Shown here piece by piece: positions 38,524-48,237 of a DNA stretch of 64,000 nucleotides. The DNA is taken from contig NZ_PHKV01000014.1 in NCBI RefSeq assembly GCF_002846205.1, positions 1-64,000 of the forward strand. The letters run 5' to 3'. Under the pieces are notes generated by a model. That model was not told the origin of the DNA. It ran no database searches and was given only the letters and a program-made list of their open reading frames with translations. Each line of letters opens with the position of its first letter. Positions within the stretch are counted from its first letter, which is position 1. The translations under genes and the position numbers were made by a program. The DNA comes from Xanthomonas prunicola (lineage in GTDB: Bacteria > Pseudomonadota > Gammaproteobacteria > Xanthomonadales > Xanthomonadaceae).

Positions 38524-38800
38524 GTGGTTCCGTGCCCCTATGCTTTAAAAGATAATGGAATAAATCAAAAGCTTGGTGGTGATGGTAGGGCCGTTTTCAG
38601 CGGATAACCACCATAACTGTTTGTTTCCAAAGACATTTCAGCGCCTGAAACTCTTGGGACTAGTCCGCCTGATCTGGTGGGAAAACCTGTGGATAGTTTT
38701 CAAGCCGAACCGCGGCGCAACGTTATCCACAGATTCTCCCGCATTTGACCCCAACGTTTCCATGCTTTTTTCCAGCAAGGTCACAATCGAGGTCAACGGC
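38524..38800. other. oriC: Candidate oriC, dnaA-dnaN intergenic region
   Basis: This 277-base gap contains a perfect DnaA box, TTATCCACA, at 38723-38731; an inverted one-mismatch box, TGTGGATAG, at 38688-38696; a weaker GCGGATAAC-type site near 38600; and an AT-rich segment at 38542-38571 (TTTAAAAGATAATGGAATAA) next to dnaN that could unwind. The dnaA-dnaN gap is a common oriC location. The switch of coding polarity nearby fits an origin in this neighbourhood. Confidence 0.7.
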
Positions 38801-40129
38801 CTACTCACTGAGCTTGCGAATCAGCTTTTCCCAGTCCTCGCGCAGCTTGCCGTCGGCCTCCATCAGCGTGCGGATCTGCCGGCAGGCATGCAGCACGGTG
38901 GTGTGGTCGCGGCCGGCAAACGCGTCGCCGATCTCCGGCAGGCTGTGTTCGGTGAGCTCCTTGGCCAGCGCCATCGCGACCTGGCGCGGGCGTGCCAGCG
39001 AACGGGTCCGCCGCTTGGAGAGCAAATCCTTCATCTGCAGGCCGTAGTAGTCCGCAACGGTCTTCTGGATGTTGGGGATGCCGATCGCTTGTTGCTGGGC
39101 GCGCAGCAGATCGCGCAGCGTCTCCTGGGCGAATTCCACCGTGATCGAACGCCCGGTGAAATTGGCACGCGCCACCAGCGTGTTGAGCGCGCCTTCGAGG
39201 TCGCGCACGTTGGAGCGCATCTTCTTGGCAATCAGGAACGCCACGTCATCGGGAATCTCGGCGCCGCGTTCGCGCGCCTTGGCGAGCACGATGGCTGCGC
39301 GGGTTTCGAAATCCGGCGGATCGATCGCGACCGACAAACCCCAGGCCAGGCGCGACTTCAGCCGCGGCTCCAGGCCTTCCACTTCGCGCGGGTAGCGATC
39401 GCAGGTCAGGATGATCTGCTGGCGGCCGTCGAACAGCGCGTTGAAGGTGTGGAAGAACTCTTCCTGGGTGCGGTCCTTGCCGGCAAAGAACTGGATGTCG
39501 TCGATCAGCAACGCGTCGATCTGCTGGAACTGGCGCTTGAACTGGTCCATCGCCTTGTCCTGCAGCGCCCGGATCATCGCGCTGAAGAACTGTTCCGAAC
39601 GCAGATACATCACCTTGGCAGCCGGATTGGCCTGCCGCAGCGCATTGCCCGCGGCGAACATCAGGTGGGTCTTGCCCAGGCCGGTGCTGCCGTACAACAG
39701 CAACGGGTTGTGCGCACGGTCGCCGGGCTTCTGCGCAGCCTGGATCGCCGCTGCAAGACCAAGCTGGTTGCTGCGGCCTTCGACGAAGTTGGCGAAGGTG
39801 TAATGCGAATCCAGGTTGCCGGCAAACGGCACGGTCGGCGCGGCGACCGGCGCACTGGGCACGGCCATCGGTGCCGGAGCAGGTTCCGGCGCGCGTGGAC
39901 GTGAGCCCACCGCCAGCGCCACCTCGCCATTGCCGGCGAAGTACGCCAGCAGCTCGCGGATGCGCGGCAGGTAGCGTTCGCGGACCTGGTCGACGATGAA
40001 GGCGTTCGGGGCGTACAGCACGATGCTGTCGCCGCGGTCTTCGGCTTGCAGGGGTTTCAACCAGGTGTGAACGTCTTCGGGCGGGAATTCGGCTTCGAGA
40101 CGTTCCAGACAGCGGGGCCAAGCATCCAT
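38801..40129 (-). CDS. dnaA: Chromosomal replication initiator DnaA
   Basis: DnaA binds DnaA boxes and opens the origin with ATP. It has 442 residues from ATG 40129 ([20 protein letters not shown]); the TTG just upstream is less likely. Domain I lies at 1-80, a Pro/Ala-rich domain II linker at about 85-110, and the AAA+ domain carries Walker [11 protein letters not shown] and Walker [10 protein letters not shown]. The C-terminal domain IV has the DnaA signature [13 protein letters not shown]. Two DnaA-box-like sites upstream suggest autoregulation. Confidence 0.98.
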   Translation of the reverse strand: MDAWPRCLERLEAEFPPEDVHTWLKPLQAEDRGDSIVLYAPNAFIVDQVRERYLPRIRELLAYFAGNGEVALAVGSRPRAPEPAPAPMAVPSAPVAAPTVPFAGNLDSHYTFANFVEGRSNQLGLAAAIQAAQKPGDRAHNPLLLYGSTGLGKTHLMFAAGNALRQANPAAKVMYLRSEQFFSAMIRALQDKAMDQFKRQFQQIDALLIDDIQFFAGKDRTQEEFFHTFNALFDGRQQIILTCDRYPREVEGLEPRLKSRLAWGLSVAIDPPDFETRAAIVLAKARERGAEIPDDVAFLIAKKMRSNVRDLEGALNTLVARANFTGRSITVEFAQETLRDLLRAQQQAIGIPNIQKTVADYYGLQMKDLLSKRRTRSLARPRQVAMALAKELTEHSLPEIGDAFAGRDHTTVLHACRQIRTLMEADGKLREDWEKLIRKLSE

Positions 40130-40242
40130 CAAAGTGTGATCATCTGTTGCTGGCTGCGGCGCGCAGCAAGGCGCCGTGCACGCAGCCCGGTAGTGAAAAG
40201 AGGATGAGCCAGACTAGCACCGGGAACACGGTTTTCCCAGAG

Positions 40243-40263
40243 TTATTCACAGGTCCATCCACA
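40243..40263. promoter_or_regulatory. DnaA-box-like pair upstream of dnaA
   Basis: TTATTCACA at 40243-40251 and CCATCCACA at 40255-40263 differ from TTATCCACA by one and two bases. They lie about 115 bases upstream of the dnaA start, suitable for autorepression. Confidence 0.6.
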
Positions 40264-40303
40264 GGTGGCGGTCATCATCACCTGCGGTAAAGCCTGCGGG
40301 GTG

Positions 40304-40331
40304 TTGACCCGGGATGTCGCGGACCTATAGA
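40304..40331 (+). promoter_or_regulatory. Putative sigma-70 promoter of rpmH
   Basis: TTGACC and TATAGA are separated by 16 bases. They lie 41 bases upstream of the rpmH start, facing right and divergent from dnaA. Confidence 0.75.
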
Positions 40332-40371
40332 ATTGCCGGTTCTATTCGTCTCCATTCATGCAGAGGGCCCC

Positions 40372-40512
40372 ATGGCCACCAAGCGTACTTTCCAACCCAG
40401 CAACCTCAAGCGAGCACGCGACCATGGCTTCCGCGCACGTATGGCAACCGCCGACGGCCGCAAGATCCTGGCTCGCCGCCGCGCCAAGGGCCGCAAGCGC
40501 CTGAGCGCTTGA
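40372..40512 (+). CDS. rpmH: 50S ribosomal protein L34
   Basis: This is a ribosomal protein of 46 residues, highly basic, starting [20 protein letters not shown] and ending [10 protein letters not shown], an unmistakable L34. A GAGG-like ribosome binding site lies just upstream. It is the first gene of the rpmH-rnpA-yidC group and diverges from dnaA, the classic gammaproteobacterial arrangement. Confidence 0.98.
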
Positions 40513-40550
40513 TTGCCGCGCCGCTCCCTGCGGCCGAGGCAGTCCTTACC

Positions 40551-40988
40551 GTGAACGCATCGAACCCGTGCAGGCGATTTCCTCGCTCTGCGCGGGTTCG
40601 TACGCGTGCGCAATATACGGTTGTCTTCGATAACGCGCGTCGCACCTCCGATCCGCTACTGAGCCTGCACTGGCGCACTGGCGAGACGCCGCCGCGCCTG
40701 GGAATGGCGGTGTCGCGCAAGGTCGATACCCGCGCGGTCGGACGTAACCGCATCAAACGTGTGTTGCGCGATGCCATGCGGCATCTCTTACCTGAGCTGG
40801 CCGGTGGCGATTACGTCATCGTGGCGCGCTCGGCAGCCGCAAAAGCGACCAATCCACAGATCCGCGACGCCTTCCTGCGTCTGCTGCGCCGTGCCGGCGC
40901 ATTGCCCCTACCTGCTGCGCCCGGCACAATGCCGCCCGCCAGGACGATGCACCCATCCTCCCTTTCCCCGACAGAGCCGGAACTGTAG
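40551..40988 (+). CDS. rnpA: Ribonuclease P protein component
   Basis: RnpA assists the RNase P RNA in cutting tRNA 5' leaders. It has 145 residues from a GTG at 40551; the frame has no ATG upstream except far back inside rpmH. The RNR motif is in [21 protein letters not shown], and [10 protein letters not shown] is also conserved. The C-terminus has a Pro-rich extension of about 25 residues. It lies 38 bases after rpmH. Confidence 0.93.
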   Translation: MNASNPCRRFPRSARVRTRAQYTVVFDNARRTSDPLLSLHWRTGETPPRLGMAVSRKVDTRAVGRNRIKRVLRDAMRHLLPELAGGDYVIVARSAAAKATNPQIRDAFLRLLRRAGALPLPAAPGTMPPARTMHPSSLSPTEPEL

Positions 40989-41013
40989 TTCCGACTGAGC
41001 GAGTTGCTGCCCG

Positions 41014-42738
41014 ATGAACCAGACCCGTGTTTTCCTGATCTTTGCCTGGCTGATGGTCGCGGCGCTGCTGTGGATGGAGTGGGGCAAAGAGAAGACCGCT
41101 GCCAATGCGCCCGTGGCGGCTGCGACGCAGTCGGTGCCGGCGGCACGTGATCTGGATGCGGCAACGCCGAGCGCTGCCAACGTGCCCGCTGCTCAGGCGA
41201 TTCCGCAGGCTGGCGCGCCGGGTGCGGTCCCGGCGACCAGCACCACCACCGCGCCCCCTGCTGCTGCCGGCGCCGCGCCGGTCATCACGCTGACCTCGGA
41301 TGTGCTGCGCCTGAAGCTGGATGGCCGCAGCGTGCTCGATGCCGAGCTGCTGCAGTTTCCGCAAACCAAGGACGGCACCGCGCCGGTCAGTCTGCTGACC
41401 GAAGATGCGGCGCATCCGTACAACGCCACCAGCGGTTGGGCCAGCGAGCATTCGCCGGTACCGGGCGTGGGCGGCTTCCGTGCCGAACAGCCGGGCACCG
41501 CATTCGAGCTGGCCAAGGGTCAGAACACCCTGGTAGTGCCGTTCGTATGGAATGGCCCCAATGGCGTGTCGATCCGCCGCACCTTCACCCTGGAACGCGG
41601 CCGCTATGCGATCTCGATCAAGGATGAGGTGATCAACAAGAGCGGCGCGCCGTGGAACGGTTATGTGTTCCGCAAGCTGAGCCGGGTGCCGACCATCCTC
41701 AGCCGCGGCATGACCAATCCGGATTCCTTCAGCTTCAACGGTGCGACCTGGTACAGCCCCCAGGAAGGCTACGAGCGTCGCGCGTTCAAGGACTACATGG
41801 ACGACGGCGGCCTGAATCGCCAGATCACCGGCGGTTGGGTGGCGTTACTGCAGCACCACTTCTTCACTGCGTGGATCCCGCAAAAGGACCAGGCCTCGCT
41901 GTATGTGCTGAACCAGGACGGCCCGCGTGACGTGGCCGAACTGCGTGGCCCGGCCTTCACCGTGGCGCCGGGTCAGACCGCCAGCACCGAAGCGCGCCTG
42001 TGGGTGGGCCCCAAGCTGGTCAGCCTGATCGCCAAGGAAGACGTGAAGGGCCTGGACCGTGTGGTCGATTACAGCCGCTTCTCGATCATGGCCATCATCG
42101 GCCAGGGCCTGTTCTGGGTGCTGAGCCACCTGCACAGCTTCCTGCACAACTGGGGCTGGTCCATCATCGGACTGGTGGTGCTGCTGCGTCTGGCGCTGTA
42201 CCCGCTGTCGGCCGCGCAGTACAAGTCCGGTGCCAAGATGCGCCGTTTCCAGCCGCGCCTGGCACAGCTGAAGGAGCGTTACGGCGACGATCGCGTCAAG
42301 TACCAGCAGGCGACGATGGAGCTGTTCAAGAAGGAAAAGATCAACCCGATGGGCGGCTGCCTGCCGTTGTTGATCCAGATGCCGATCTTCTTCGCGCTGT
42401 ACTGGGTGTTGGTGGAGTCGGTGGAGCTGCGTCAGGCACCGTGGCTGGGCTGGATCCAGGACCTGACCGCGCGCGACCCGTACTTCATTTTGCCGGTGCT
42501 CAACATCTCGATCATGTGGGCGACCCAGAAGCTGACCCCGACCCCGGGCATGGACCCGATGCAGGCCAAGATGATGCAGTTCATGCCGCTGGTGTTCGGC
42601 GTCATGATGGCCTTCATGCCGGCCGGCTTGGTGTTGTACTGGGTGGTCAACGGCGGTCTGGGCCTGTTGATCCAGTGGTGGATGATCCGCCAGCACGGCG
42701 AGAAGCCAAGCAAGATCATCCAGGCCAACGCCAAGTGA
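41014..42738 (+). CDS. yidC: Membrane protein insertase YidC
   Basis: YidC inserts and folds inner-membrane proteins, alone or with SecYEG. It has 574 residues. An N-terminal helix (about 4-20) is followed by a Thr/Ala/Pro-rich linker and the large periplasmic beta domain (about 90-340). The C-terminal five-helix core contains the segments [41 protein letters not shown] and [20 protein letters not shown]. It begins 25 bases after rnpA. The yidD gene that often lies between rnpA and yidC is not seen here. Confidence 0.97.
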   Translation: MNQTRVFLIFAWLMVAALLWMEWGKEKTAANAPVAAATQSVPAARDLDAATPSAANVPAAQAIPQAGAPGAVPATSTTTAPPAAAGAAPVITLTSDVLRLKLDGRSVLDAELLQFPQTKDGTAPVSLLTEDAAHPYNATSGWASEHSPVPGVGGFRAEQPGTAFELAKGQNTLVVPFVWNGPNGVSIRRTFTLERGRYAISIKDEVINKSGAPWNGYVFRKLSRVPTILSRGMTNPDSFSFNGATWYSPQEGYERRAFKDYMDDGGLNRQITGGWVALLQHHFFTAWIPQKDQASLYVLNQDGPRDVAELRGPAFTVAPGQTASTEARLWVGPKLVSLIAKEDVKGLDRVVDYSRFSIMAIIGQGLFWVLSHLHSFLHNWGWSIIGLVVLLRLALYPLSAAQYKSGAKMRRFQPRLAQLKERYGDDRVKYQQATMELFKKEKINPMGGCLPLLIQMPIFFALYWVLVESVELRQAPWLGWIQDLTARDPYFILPVLNISIMWATQKLTPTPGMDPMQAKMMQFMPLVFGVMMAFMPAGLVLYWVVNGGLGLLIQWWMIRQHGEKPSKIIQANAK

Positions 42739-42747
42739 GTTGAAGAA

Positions 42748-42770
42748 GGCCCGCCGCAAGGCGGGCTTTC
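42748..42770 (+). terminator. Terminator after yidC
   Basis: GCCCGCC, loop GCAA and GGCGGGC form a perfect 7-bp stem followed by TTTC, 10 bases after the yidC stop codon. Confidence 0.8.
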
Positions 42771-42816
42771 TGCATGTCAGCCCGTAGCTGTTGTTTCTTT
42801 CGCCAAGGACGCCGTC

Positions 42817-45519
42817 GTGACCACATTGCCGTTGCATCGCCTGTTGCTGTGCGCAAGTTGCGTGGGAGTGCTGGCGCTGGCCGGCTGTGGGAAGCAGGCT
42901 GCGAGCGATGCAGCCTCCACAGCGAAACCCGCTGCTGCAACGACCGCAGGCACGCAGGCCGACAAAACCGTTGACTCTGCGCGGGCAGTGATCGCGCAAC
43001 TACGCCAACAGCTGGACCGGCACCGCCGCATCATCGTGCTGCTGGCCGATGAGAACAAACAGACGCCGCGCGATCGCGCCACCTCCAGCAGCGTGGGACA
43101 GCAGTTGTTCCATGAAAATCTCGAGCAGCGCGAACGCATCGCCGCAGCATTCGACACCGTTCTGACGTCCAAGGATGCAAGTCGGTTCGCAACGATTGCC
43201 GCAGTGCTGGACGAAGTGGAATCGGCGCCGGATCTCTTCGATGCAGACCGCCTGGCGTTTGGCGAGGTGTTGCGCGATCTGCATGCGCGCATCGGCCGCG
43301 ACTCTGCATTGCCAGCGGTGAAACTGCACCAGCGCATCGGTGAGGATCTGGAGGCACTGGACGAGATAGAGCGCACTTACAACAAGGAACTGACGCAGAT
43401 CTTCAGTCGCTTCGATCGTAGCCGGGCGATCGTGCCCAAGCGCGAAAAGTGGGACGACTACGTGGCGCATCTGCGCACGTTGTACACGCGCGAGACCATC
43501 CTGCGCGACCACGGTGTGGTGGAGCCTTACCCATTTTCGGCGCGCGATAGCGACAGCGAAGTGTTCGGACGCGATCTGCCGCCCAAGACGGTGGTGCTGA
43601 CTTTCGACGACGGCCCGCACAAGGCCTATACCGAAGAGATCGTGGCGATCCTCAAACGCTACGACGTGCCTGGAGTGTTCTTCGAAGTGGGGCGGAATCT
43701 CGGCAGCCTGGATGCCGATGGCAAACCGAAGCTGGCGCCCTTGTCCAAGATCAGCCACACGCTGATGGAGGAAGGTTATGCGGTGGGCAATCACAGCCTG
43801 ACCCATGCGCAGTTGTCCAAGACCACCGGCGATGCGCTGCGCAGCCAGGTGCTCGATACCGATACCCTGCTGCGCGCGGTGGACGACAAACGTGCGCCGC
43901 TGTTCCGGTTTCCGTATGGCGCGCGCAATGCGGAGGGGCTGCAGCTCCTGGGCGAAGCCGGGCTGAAATCGATCATGTGGAACATCGATTCGCTGGACTG
44001 GGCCGACCCGGTGCCCGAATCGATCGTGCAGCGCGTGCTCGACCAGGTCAACAAGGAACGGCGCGGCATCGTGCTGTTCCATGATATTCACGACCGCGCG
44101 GTGAAAGCGCTACCGCAGATTCTCGATCGTCTCATCGCCGACGGCTACCAGTTCGCTGGCTGGAATGGCCGCGACTTTTCAGTGGCGCGTGCACCCAGCG
44201 CGGCGGCCGATGCCACGGTGACCACCGGCTACGCGAAATCGTGGGCGATCGTGATCGGTATCGACGACTACGCGCATTGGCCCAAGCTGGAATACGCGGC
44301 CAACGATGCGCAGGCGATCGCCAGTACCTTGACCGGGCCGCTGGGATTTCCGTCCTCGCAGGTGATCGTGCTCAAGAACGGCGAGGCAACGCGCAACACT
44401 ATCCTTGCCGCATTCCATGACCGCCTCGGCGAAGGCCGTGCGCAGACCAACGACCGCGTGTTCGTCTTCTTCGCCGGGCACGGCGCCACGCGCCGGCTCG
44501 CCTCTGGACGCGACCTGGGCTACATCATTCCGGTCGATTCGGATCCGCAACATCTGGCCAGCGATGCGATCGCGATGAGCGATCTGCAGAACATTGCCGA
44601 AAGCCTGCAAGCCAAACACGTGTTGTTCGTGATGGATGCGTGCTACAGCGGCTTGGGATTGACACGCGGCGGGCCGACTTCCAGCGCGTATTTGCGCGAG
44701 AACGCACGGCGCATTGCACGCCAGATGCTCACCGCCGGTGGCGCCGATCAACAGGTGGCCGATAGTGGGCCCAATGGGCATTCGGTGTTCACCTGGGTGT
44801 TGCTGCAGGCATTGGCAGGCAAGGGCGACCTCAATGGCGATGGTTTGATCACCGGAACCGAACTGGCCGCGTATATCGCGCCTGCGGTGTCGGCAGTCTC
44901 GGCGCAGACACCGGCATTCGGCAGCCTGCCGGGTTCGCAAGGCGGCGAGTTCGTGTTCCATGTTCCCAGCGGCGAAGAATTTCTCACTGCAGATACCGCG
45001 CAGCTGTCGGCCGATGCGATTGCGCTCAACGGACGCATGGATGCCGCGCGCCCTGCGCCGGCCGTAGCCGGTGCGGTAGCGACTGCAGCGCCGGTGACGG
45101 TGAAAACCCTGCAAGGTGGCGAGGCCACGCTGGTATTGCCCACGGCAGTGAACAGCAGCGACCGCCAACGCGCACAACTGGCCAACGAACGCGGTCTGCA
45201 GCTGTACAAGGAAAAGCGCTACGCCGATGCGGCCGAGCAATTTGCCGAAGCGCTCAAGCGACGTCCGGATTTTGCGCTGGCGGCCAATAACCTGGGCTTT
45301 GTGTATTACCGTCAGGGGCGCTTCGCCGAATCGGCGCGCTGGCTGGAAAACACCTTGAAGATTGATCCGTCGCGCGCGGTGGCCTATCTCAATCTCGGCG
45401 ACGCGTATGCAAAGGCCGGCGATCGGGACAAGGCGCGCAAGGCCTATTCGACGTATCTGGAATTGCAGCCACAGGGAAGTGGTGCGGCGCAGGCGCGCGC
45501 GCAGCTGCAATCGCTATGA
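42817..45519 (+). CDS. Lipoprotein: polysaccharide deacetylase + caspase-like peptidase + EF-hand loop + TPR
   Basis: This exported protein of 900 residues starts at GTG 42817 with AAGGAC upstream. Lipobox LAGC puts the lipid anchor at C24. Residues 50-240 are helical with no known domain. Residues 255-455 are a NodB-type deacetylase: TFDDGPH (262-268, metal D265), H326/H330 in GNHSLTH, RFPYG (364-368) and H422 in LFHDIHD. Residues 472-720 are a caspase-like C14 domain with the dyad H555 (FFAGHG) and C609 (MDACYSG). DLNGDGLITGTE at 671-682 is a complete EF-hand calcium loop. TPRs fill 785-890. All catalytic residues of both enzymes are present. The expected roles are removal of acetyl groups from a glycan and cleavage after basic residues as in metacaspases, both inferred. 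It stands alone between yidC and mnmE. Confidence 0.87.
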   Translation: MTTLPLHRLLLCASCVGVLALAGCGKQAASDAASTAKPAAATTAGTQADKTVDSARAVIAQLRQQLDRHRRIIVLLADENKQTPRDRATSSSVGQQLFHENLEQRERIAAAFDTVLTSKDASRFATIAAVLDEVESAPDLFDADRLAFGEVLRDLHARIGRDSALPAVKLHQRIGEDLEALDEIERTYNKELTQIFSRFDRSRAIVPKREKWDDYVAHLRTLYTRETILRDHGVVEPYPFSARDSDSEVFGRDLPPKTVVLTFDDGPHKAYTEEIVAILKRYDVPGVFFEVGRNLGSLDADGKPKLAPLSKISHTLMEEGYAVGNHSLTHAQLSKTTGDALRSQVLDTDTLLRAVDDKRAPLFRFPYGARNAEGLQLLGEAGLKSIMWNIDSLDWADPVPESIVQRVLDQVNKERRGIVLFHDIHDRAVKALPQILDRLIADGYQFAGWNGRDFSVARAPSAAADATVTTGYAKSWAIVIGIDDYAHWPKLEYAANDAQAIASTLTGPLGFPSSQVIVLKNGEATRNTILAAFHDRLGEGRAQTNDRVFVFFAGHGATRRLASGRDLGYIIPVDSDPQHLASDAIAMSDLQNIAESLQAKHVLFVMDACYSGLGLTRGGPTSSAYLRENARRIARQMLTAGGADQQVADSGPNGHSVFTWVLLQALAGKGDLNGDGLITGTELAAYIAPAVSAVSAQTPAFGSLPGSQGGEFVFHVPSGEEFLTADTAQLSADAIALNGRMDAARPAPAVAGAVATAAPVTVKTLQGGEATLVLPTAVNSSDRQRAQLANERGLQLYKEKRYADAAEQFAEALKRRPDFALAANNLGFVYYRQGRFAESARWLENTLKIDPSRAVAYLNLGDAYAKAGDRDKARKAYSTYLELQPQGSGAAQARAQLQSL

Positions 45520-45678
45520 CGCAAGGTAGCTGACAAGATCCTGCATGCACACGCCAGGACACCGCGATTGCCGGAGCGGGGAGGTGATCCAAAAAAAAAC
45601 CGCGAACAGGCAGGTCGGCGCCGGTGGCCGCGCCGCTTAAACTCCACTTGTCTTTCAATCCACGTTAGAGCCACGCCC

Positions 45679-47019
45679 ATGTCGTCTTTCACCTCGACCA
45701 TCGTTGCCATCGCCAGTGCTGCCGGAATCGGTGGCGTGGGTATCGTGCGTTTGTCCGGGCCGCAGTCGGTGCAGATCGCAGCGCAATTAGGTGTCGCGCG
45801 TCTGCAGCCGCGGCATGCGCACTACGCGCGCTTCCGCGACGCGCAGGGCGCGGTGATCGATGACGGCATCGCACTGTGGTTCAACGCGCCGCACAGCTTT
45901 ACCGGCGACGATGTCGTCGAGCTGCAAGGCCATGGCAGTCCGGTGCTGTTGCGGCAGCTGGTTGCCCGTTGCGTCGAATTGGGCGCGCGCCAGGCACGTG
46001 CCGGCGAATTCAGCGAACGTGCGTTTCTCAATGGCAAACTCGATCTTGCGCAGGCCGAAGCCATCGCCGACTTGATCGCGGCCGGCGATCTGCGTGCAGC
46101 ACGCGCCGCGCGGCGTGCGTTGGATGGCGTATTTTCGCGACGTGTCGATGCGGTGGCGGACAACCTGACCCGCTTGCGTATCCATGTCGAGGCGGCCATC
46201 GACTTTGCCGACGAGCCGCTCGATACCTTGGGCGGCAACCAGGTACGCGACGGCTTGACCCAGGCGCGCAACTTGCTCGCCCAGTTGCTGCGCGATGCCG
46301 AACGCGGACGTAAGTTGCGCGACGGCCTGCATGCGGTGTTGATCGGCCCGCCCAATGCCGGCAAGAGTTCGTTGCTCAATGCACTGGCCGGTAGCGACCG
46401 CGCGATCGTCACCGATGTCGCCGGCACCACCCGCGACACCTTGCACGAAGCGATCCAGCTCGACGGCTTCGAGTTGACCCTGGTCGATACCGCAGGCCTG
46501 CGCGACGGCGGCGATGCGATCGAACGCGAAGGTATGCGTCGCGCCCGCGCCGAATTGGAGCGCGCCGATCTGGCATTGGTGGTGCTGGATGCACGCGACC
46601 CGCAGGCGGCTCGCGAGGCGATCGGCGACGCCATCGATGCCGTGCCACGGCATCTGTGGATCCACAACAAATACGATCTGCTCAGCGATGCCGCGCCCCT
46701 TGATGCCAATGCGATCGCAGTGTCGGCGGTGACCGGGCAAGGACTCGATCAGTTGCACAACAGACTGCGCGACCTTGCGCTCGGCGATGGCGTGGACAGC
46801 GTCGATGGCGAATTTTCTGCCCGCACCCGCCACGTCGAGACACTGCGTCGCGCCGAACAACACGTGGACGCCGCCGATCTGGAACTGGGTTTCGAACAAC
46901 TCGAACTGGCCGCCGAAGAGCTGCGCCTGGCACACGAAGCACTCGGCGAGATCACCGGAAAGATCAGCGCCGATGATTTGCTCGGCAAGATCTTTTCGAG
47001 TTTTTGTATCGGCAAGTGA
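45679..47019 (+). CDS. mnmE: tRNA modification GTPase MnmE
   Basis: MnmE, with MnmG, adds the aminomethyl-type group to wobble uridine 34 of several tRNAs. It has 446 residues from ATG 45679; the longer frame from 45568 lacks family homology at its start. The N-terminal folate-binding domain covers 1-118. The G domain has G1 GPPNAGKS (223-230), G2 TTRDT (250-254), G3 DTAG (270-273) and G4 NKYD. The catalytic cysteine end is CIGK (443-446). It is separated from yidC by the large caspase-like gene. Confidence 0.97.
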   Translation: MSSFTSTIVAIASAAGIGGVGIVRLSGPQSVQIAAQLGVARLQPRHAHYARFRDAQGAVIDDGIALWFNAPHSFTGDDVVELQGHGSPVLLRQLVARCVELGARQARAGEFSERAFLNGKLDLAQAEAIADLIAAGDLRAARAARRALDGVFSRRVDAVADNLTRLRIHVEAAIDFADEPLDTLGGNQVRDGLTQARNLLAQLLRDAERGRKLRDGLHAVLIGPPNAGKSSLLNALAGSDRAIVTDVAGTTRDTLHEAIQLDGFELTLVDTAGLRDGGDAIEREGMRRARAELERADLALVVLDARDPQAAREAIGDAIDAVPRHLWIHNKYDLLSDAAPLDANAIAVSAVTGQGLDQLHNRLRDLALGDGVDSVDGEFSARTRHVETLRRAEQHVDAADLELGFEQLELAAEELRLAHEALGEITGKISADDLLGKIFSSFCIGK

Positions 47020-47184
47020 TGCGGTGGTGCTCAGCGCGTTGATACGCGCTGAGGTTCTCAGAGTCGGCGCGCGACACAAGTGCGCACTCGCTTAGCACGC
47101 CACCTGCATTGGGAGTGCTGCAGGCGGCATCTGTCGGATATCGCGCAAGTGCCACAGGCGCACCAGCCGTCGACGTCTGCTGCG

Positions 47185-48042
47185 CTACATCACGCCAGGC
47201 AACACCGTCTTCAGCGCTTGGCTTTCCGCATCACACGCAGCCATCGCAGATGCCGTTGGCCGCTTTGCCTGCGCCTTCTCAATTTCGCGGCGTGCGGCGG
47301 CCAGGTCTTTTTCAAATGCGGGATTGCCGTGCAAGGCGGCGACCGTGGCGGCGCCCACCATGCGGCCCTGGGTGACATCGCTCTGCCAGTGCACGTTGCA
47401 GACCAGGCGGCTATCGCCGAAGGCGCGGCCGCGGGCGAGCAGGGCGTCGCGGTGGGCGGGGGCGATTTCCGACAGGATCAGGCCCCAGGTCCAGCCGATG
47501 GCGGTGTGGCCAGAGGGGTAAGAGCCGTTCTTGCGCAGGGCTGCGTCATCGTCCGGGCTGCACGTCGGTTGCGCGTTGCGCATGAACGGGCGTGGACGCT
47601 GATAGCGCGCCTTGGCGGCGCTGGTGGCGGTGCTGGCATCGCGCAGGCTGCGCTCGAGCAGGCGCATCAGATGCGGGGTGCTGGTCTGGTCGATCTGTAT
47701 ACCGAGCGCGCAGCTGAAATGCGTGGCCGCGGCCGGAAAGCGCAGCACTGCGTCCTGCGCGGCCAGCTCCCAGCGCGGCGTGCCGCGCAGAGCCAGCATG
47801 GCCTTGGAAACTGCCTCGTCGTTGGCGAGCGCGGTGCTGCCATCCTGCGGTGGCGGTGGCACCAGCTGCAGGCTGTCGGGCAGTTCGCTCTTTTCCAGGT
47901 ATCCATGCGCGTCGGTTGCGATCACCGAGCCGGCTGGCGCCGCGCTTTGTCGCGCACCGGCAGCGCCGCTGCCGACCAGCAAGGCGGCGATGGCCACGCC
48001 CGTCAGTGTTGCGCGAGAAAGACCTGCACTGTGTTGCGACAT
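47185..48042 (-). CDS. Class A non-specific acid phosphatase (PAP2 family)
   Basis: This periplasmic enzyme hydrolyses phosphate from many organic phosphomonoesters. It has 285 residues from ATG 48042, with GAGGG upstream; a longer frame upstream was rejected. The signal peptide ends GARQ (about 29-31). The class A motifs are complete: KARYQRPRPF, GSYPSGHT and SRLVCNVHWQSD, which together hold the catalytic histidines, lysine and arginines. It diverges from a TonB-dependent receptor, and a Pho-box-like array lies between them, so induction by phosphate starvation is likely. Confidence 0.92.
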   Translation of the reverse strand: MSQHSAGLSRATLTGVAIAALLVGSGAAGARQSAAPAGSVIATDAHGYLEKSELPDSLQLVPPPPQDGSTALANDEAVSKAMLALRGTPRWELAAQDAVLRFPAAATHFSCALGIQIDQTSTPHLMRLLERSLRDASTATSAAKARYQRPRPFMRNAQPTCSPDDDAALRKNGSYPSGHTAIGWTWGLILSEIAPAHRDALLARGRAFGDSRLVCNVHWQSDVTQGRMVGAATVAALHGNPAFEKDLAAARREIEKAQAKRPTASAMAACDAESQALKTVLPGVM

Positions 48043-48157
48043 GGACACACCCTCAACCAACACGAATGGAAGAGCTCGCAGATTACGACGCATAGATGAC
48101 ACCTGCATGCCAGCGCAACGCAATGACGGCGAGGGATGCGAAAGGGTTGTCGCCGCA

Positions 48158-48197
48158 CTGTCATTTTTCTGTCGCATCGACGCAAGACAACTGTCGC
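48158..48197 (+). promoter_or_regulatory. Pho-box-like array (PhoB sites)
   Basis: CTGTCAT, TTTT and CTGTCGC at 48158-48175 match the 18-base PHO box layout of two 7-mers spaced by four. A further CTGTCGC at 48191-48197 lies 22 bases on, two 11-base steps, on the same helical face. It lies between the divergent acid phosphatase and receptor genes, 40 to 80 bases before the receptor start. Confidence 0.7.
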
Positions 48198-48237
48198 ACG
48201 CTTGCCGTCATCTTTTGACTCGTCCCCAACGCCGCTC

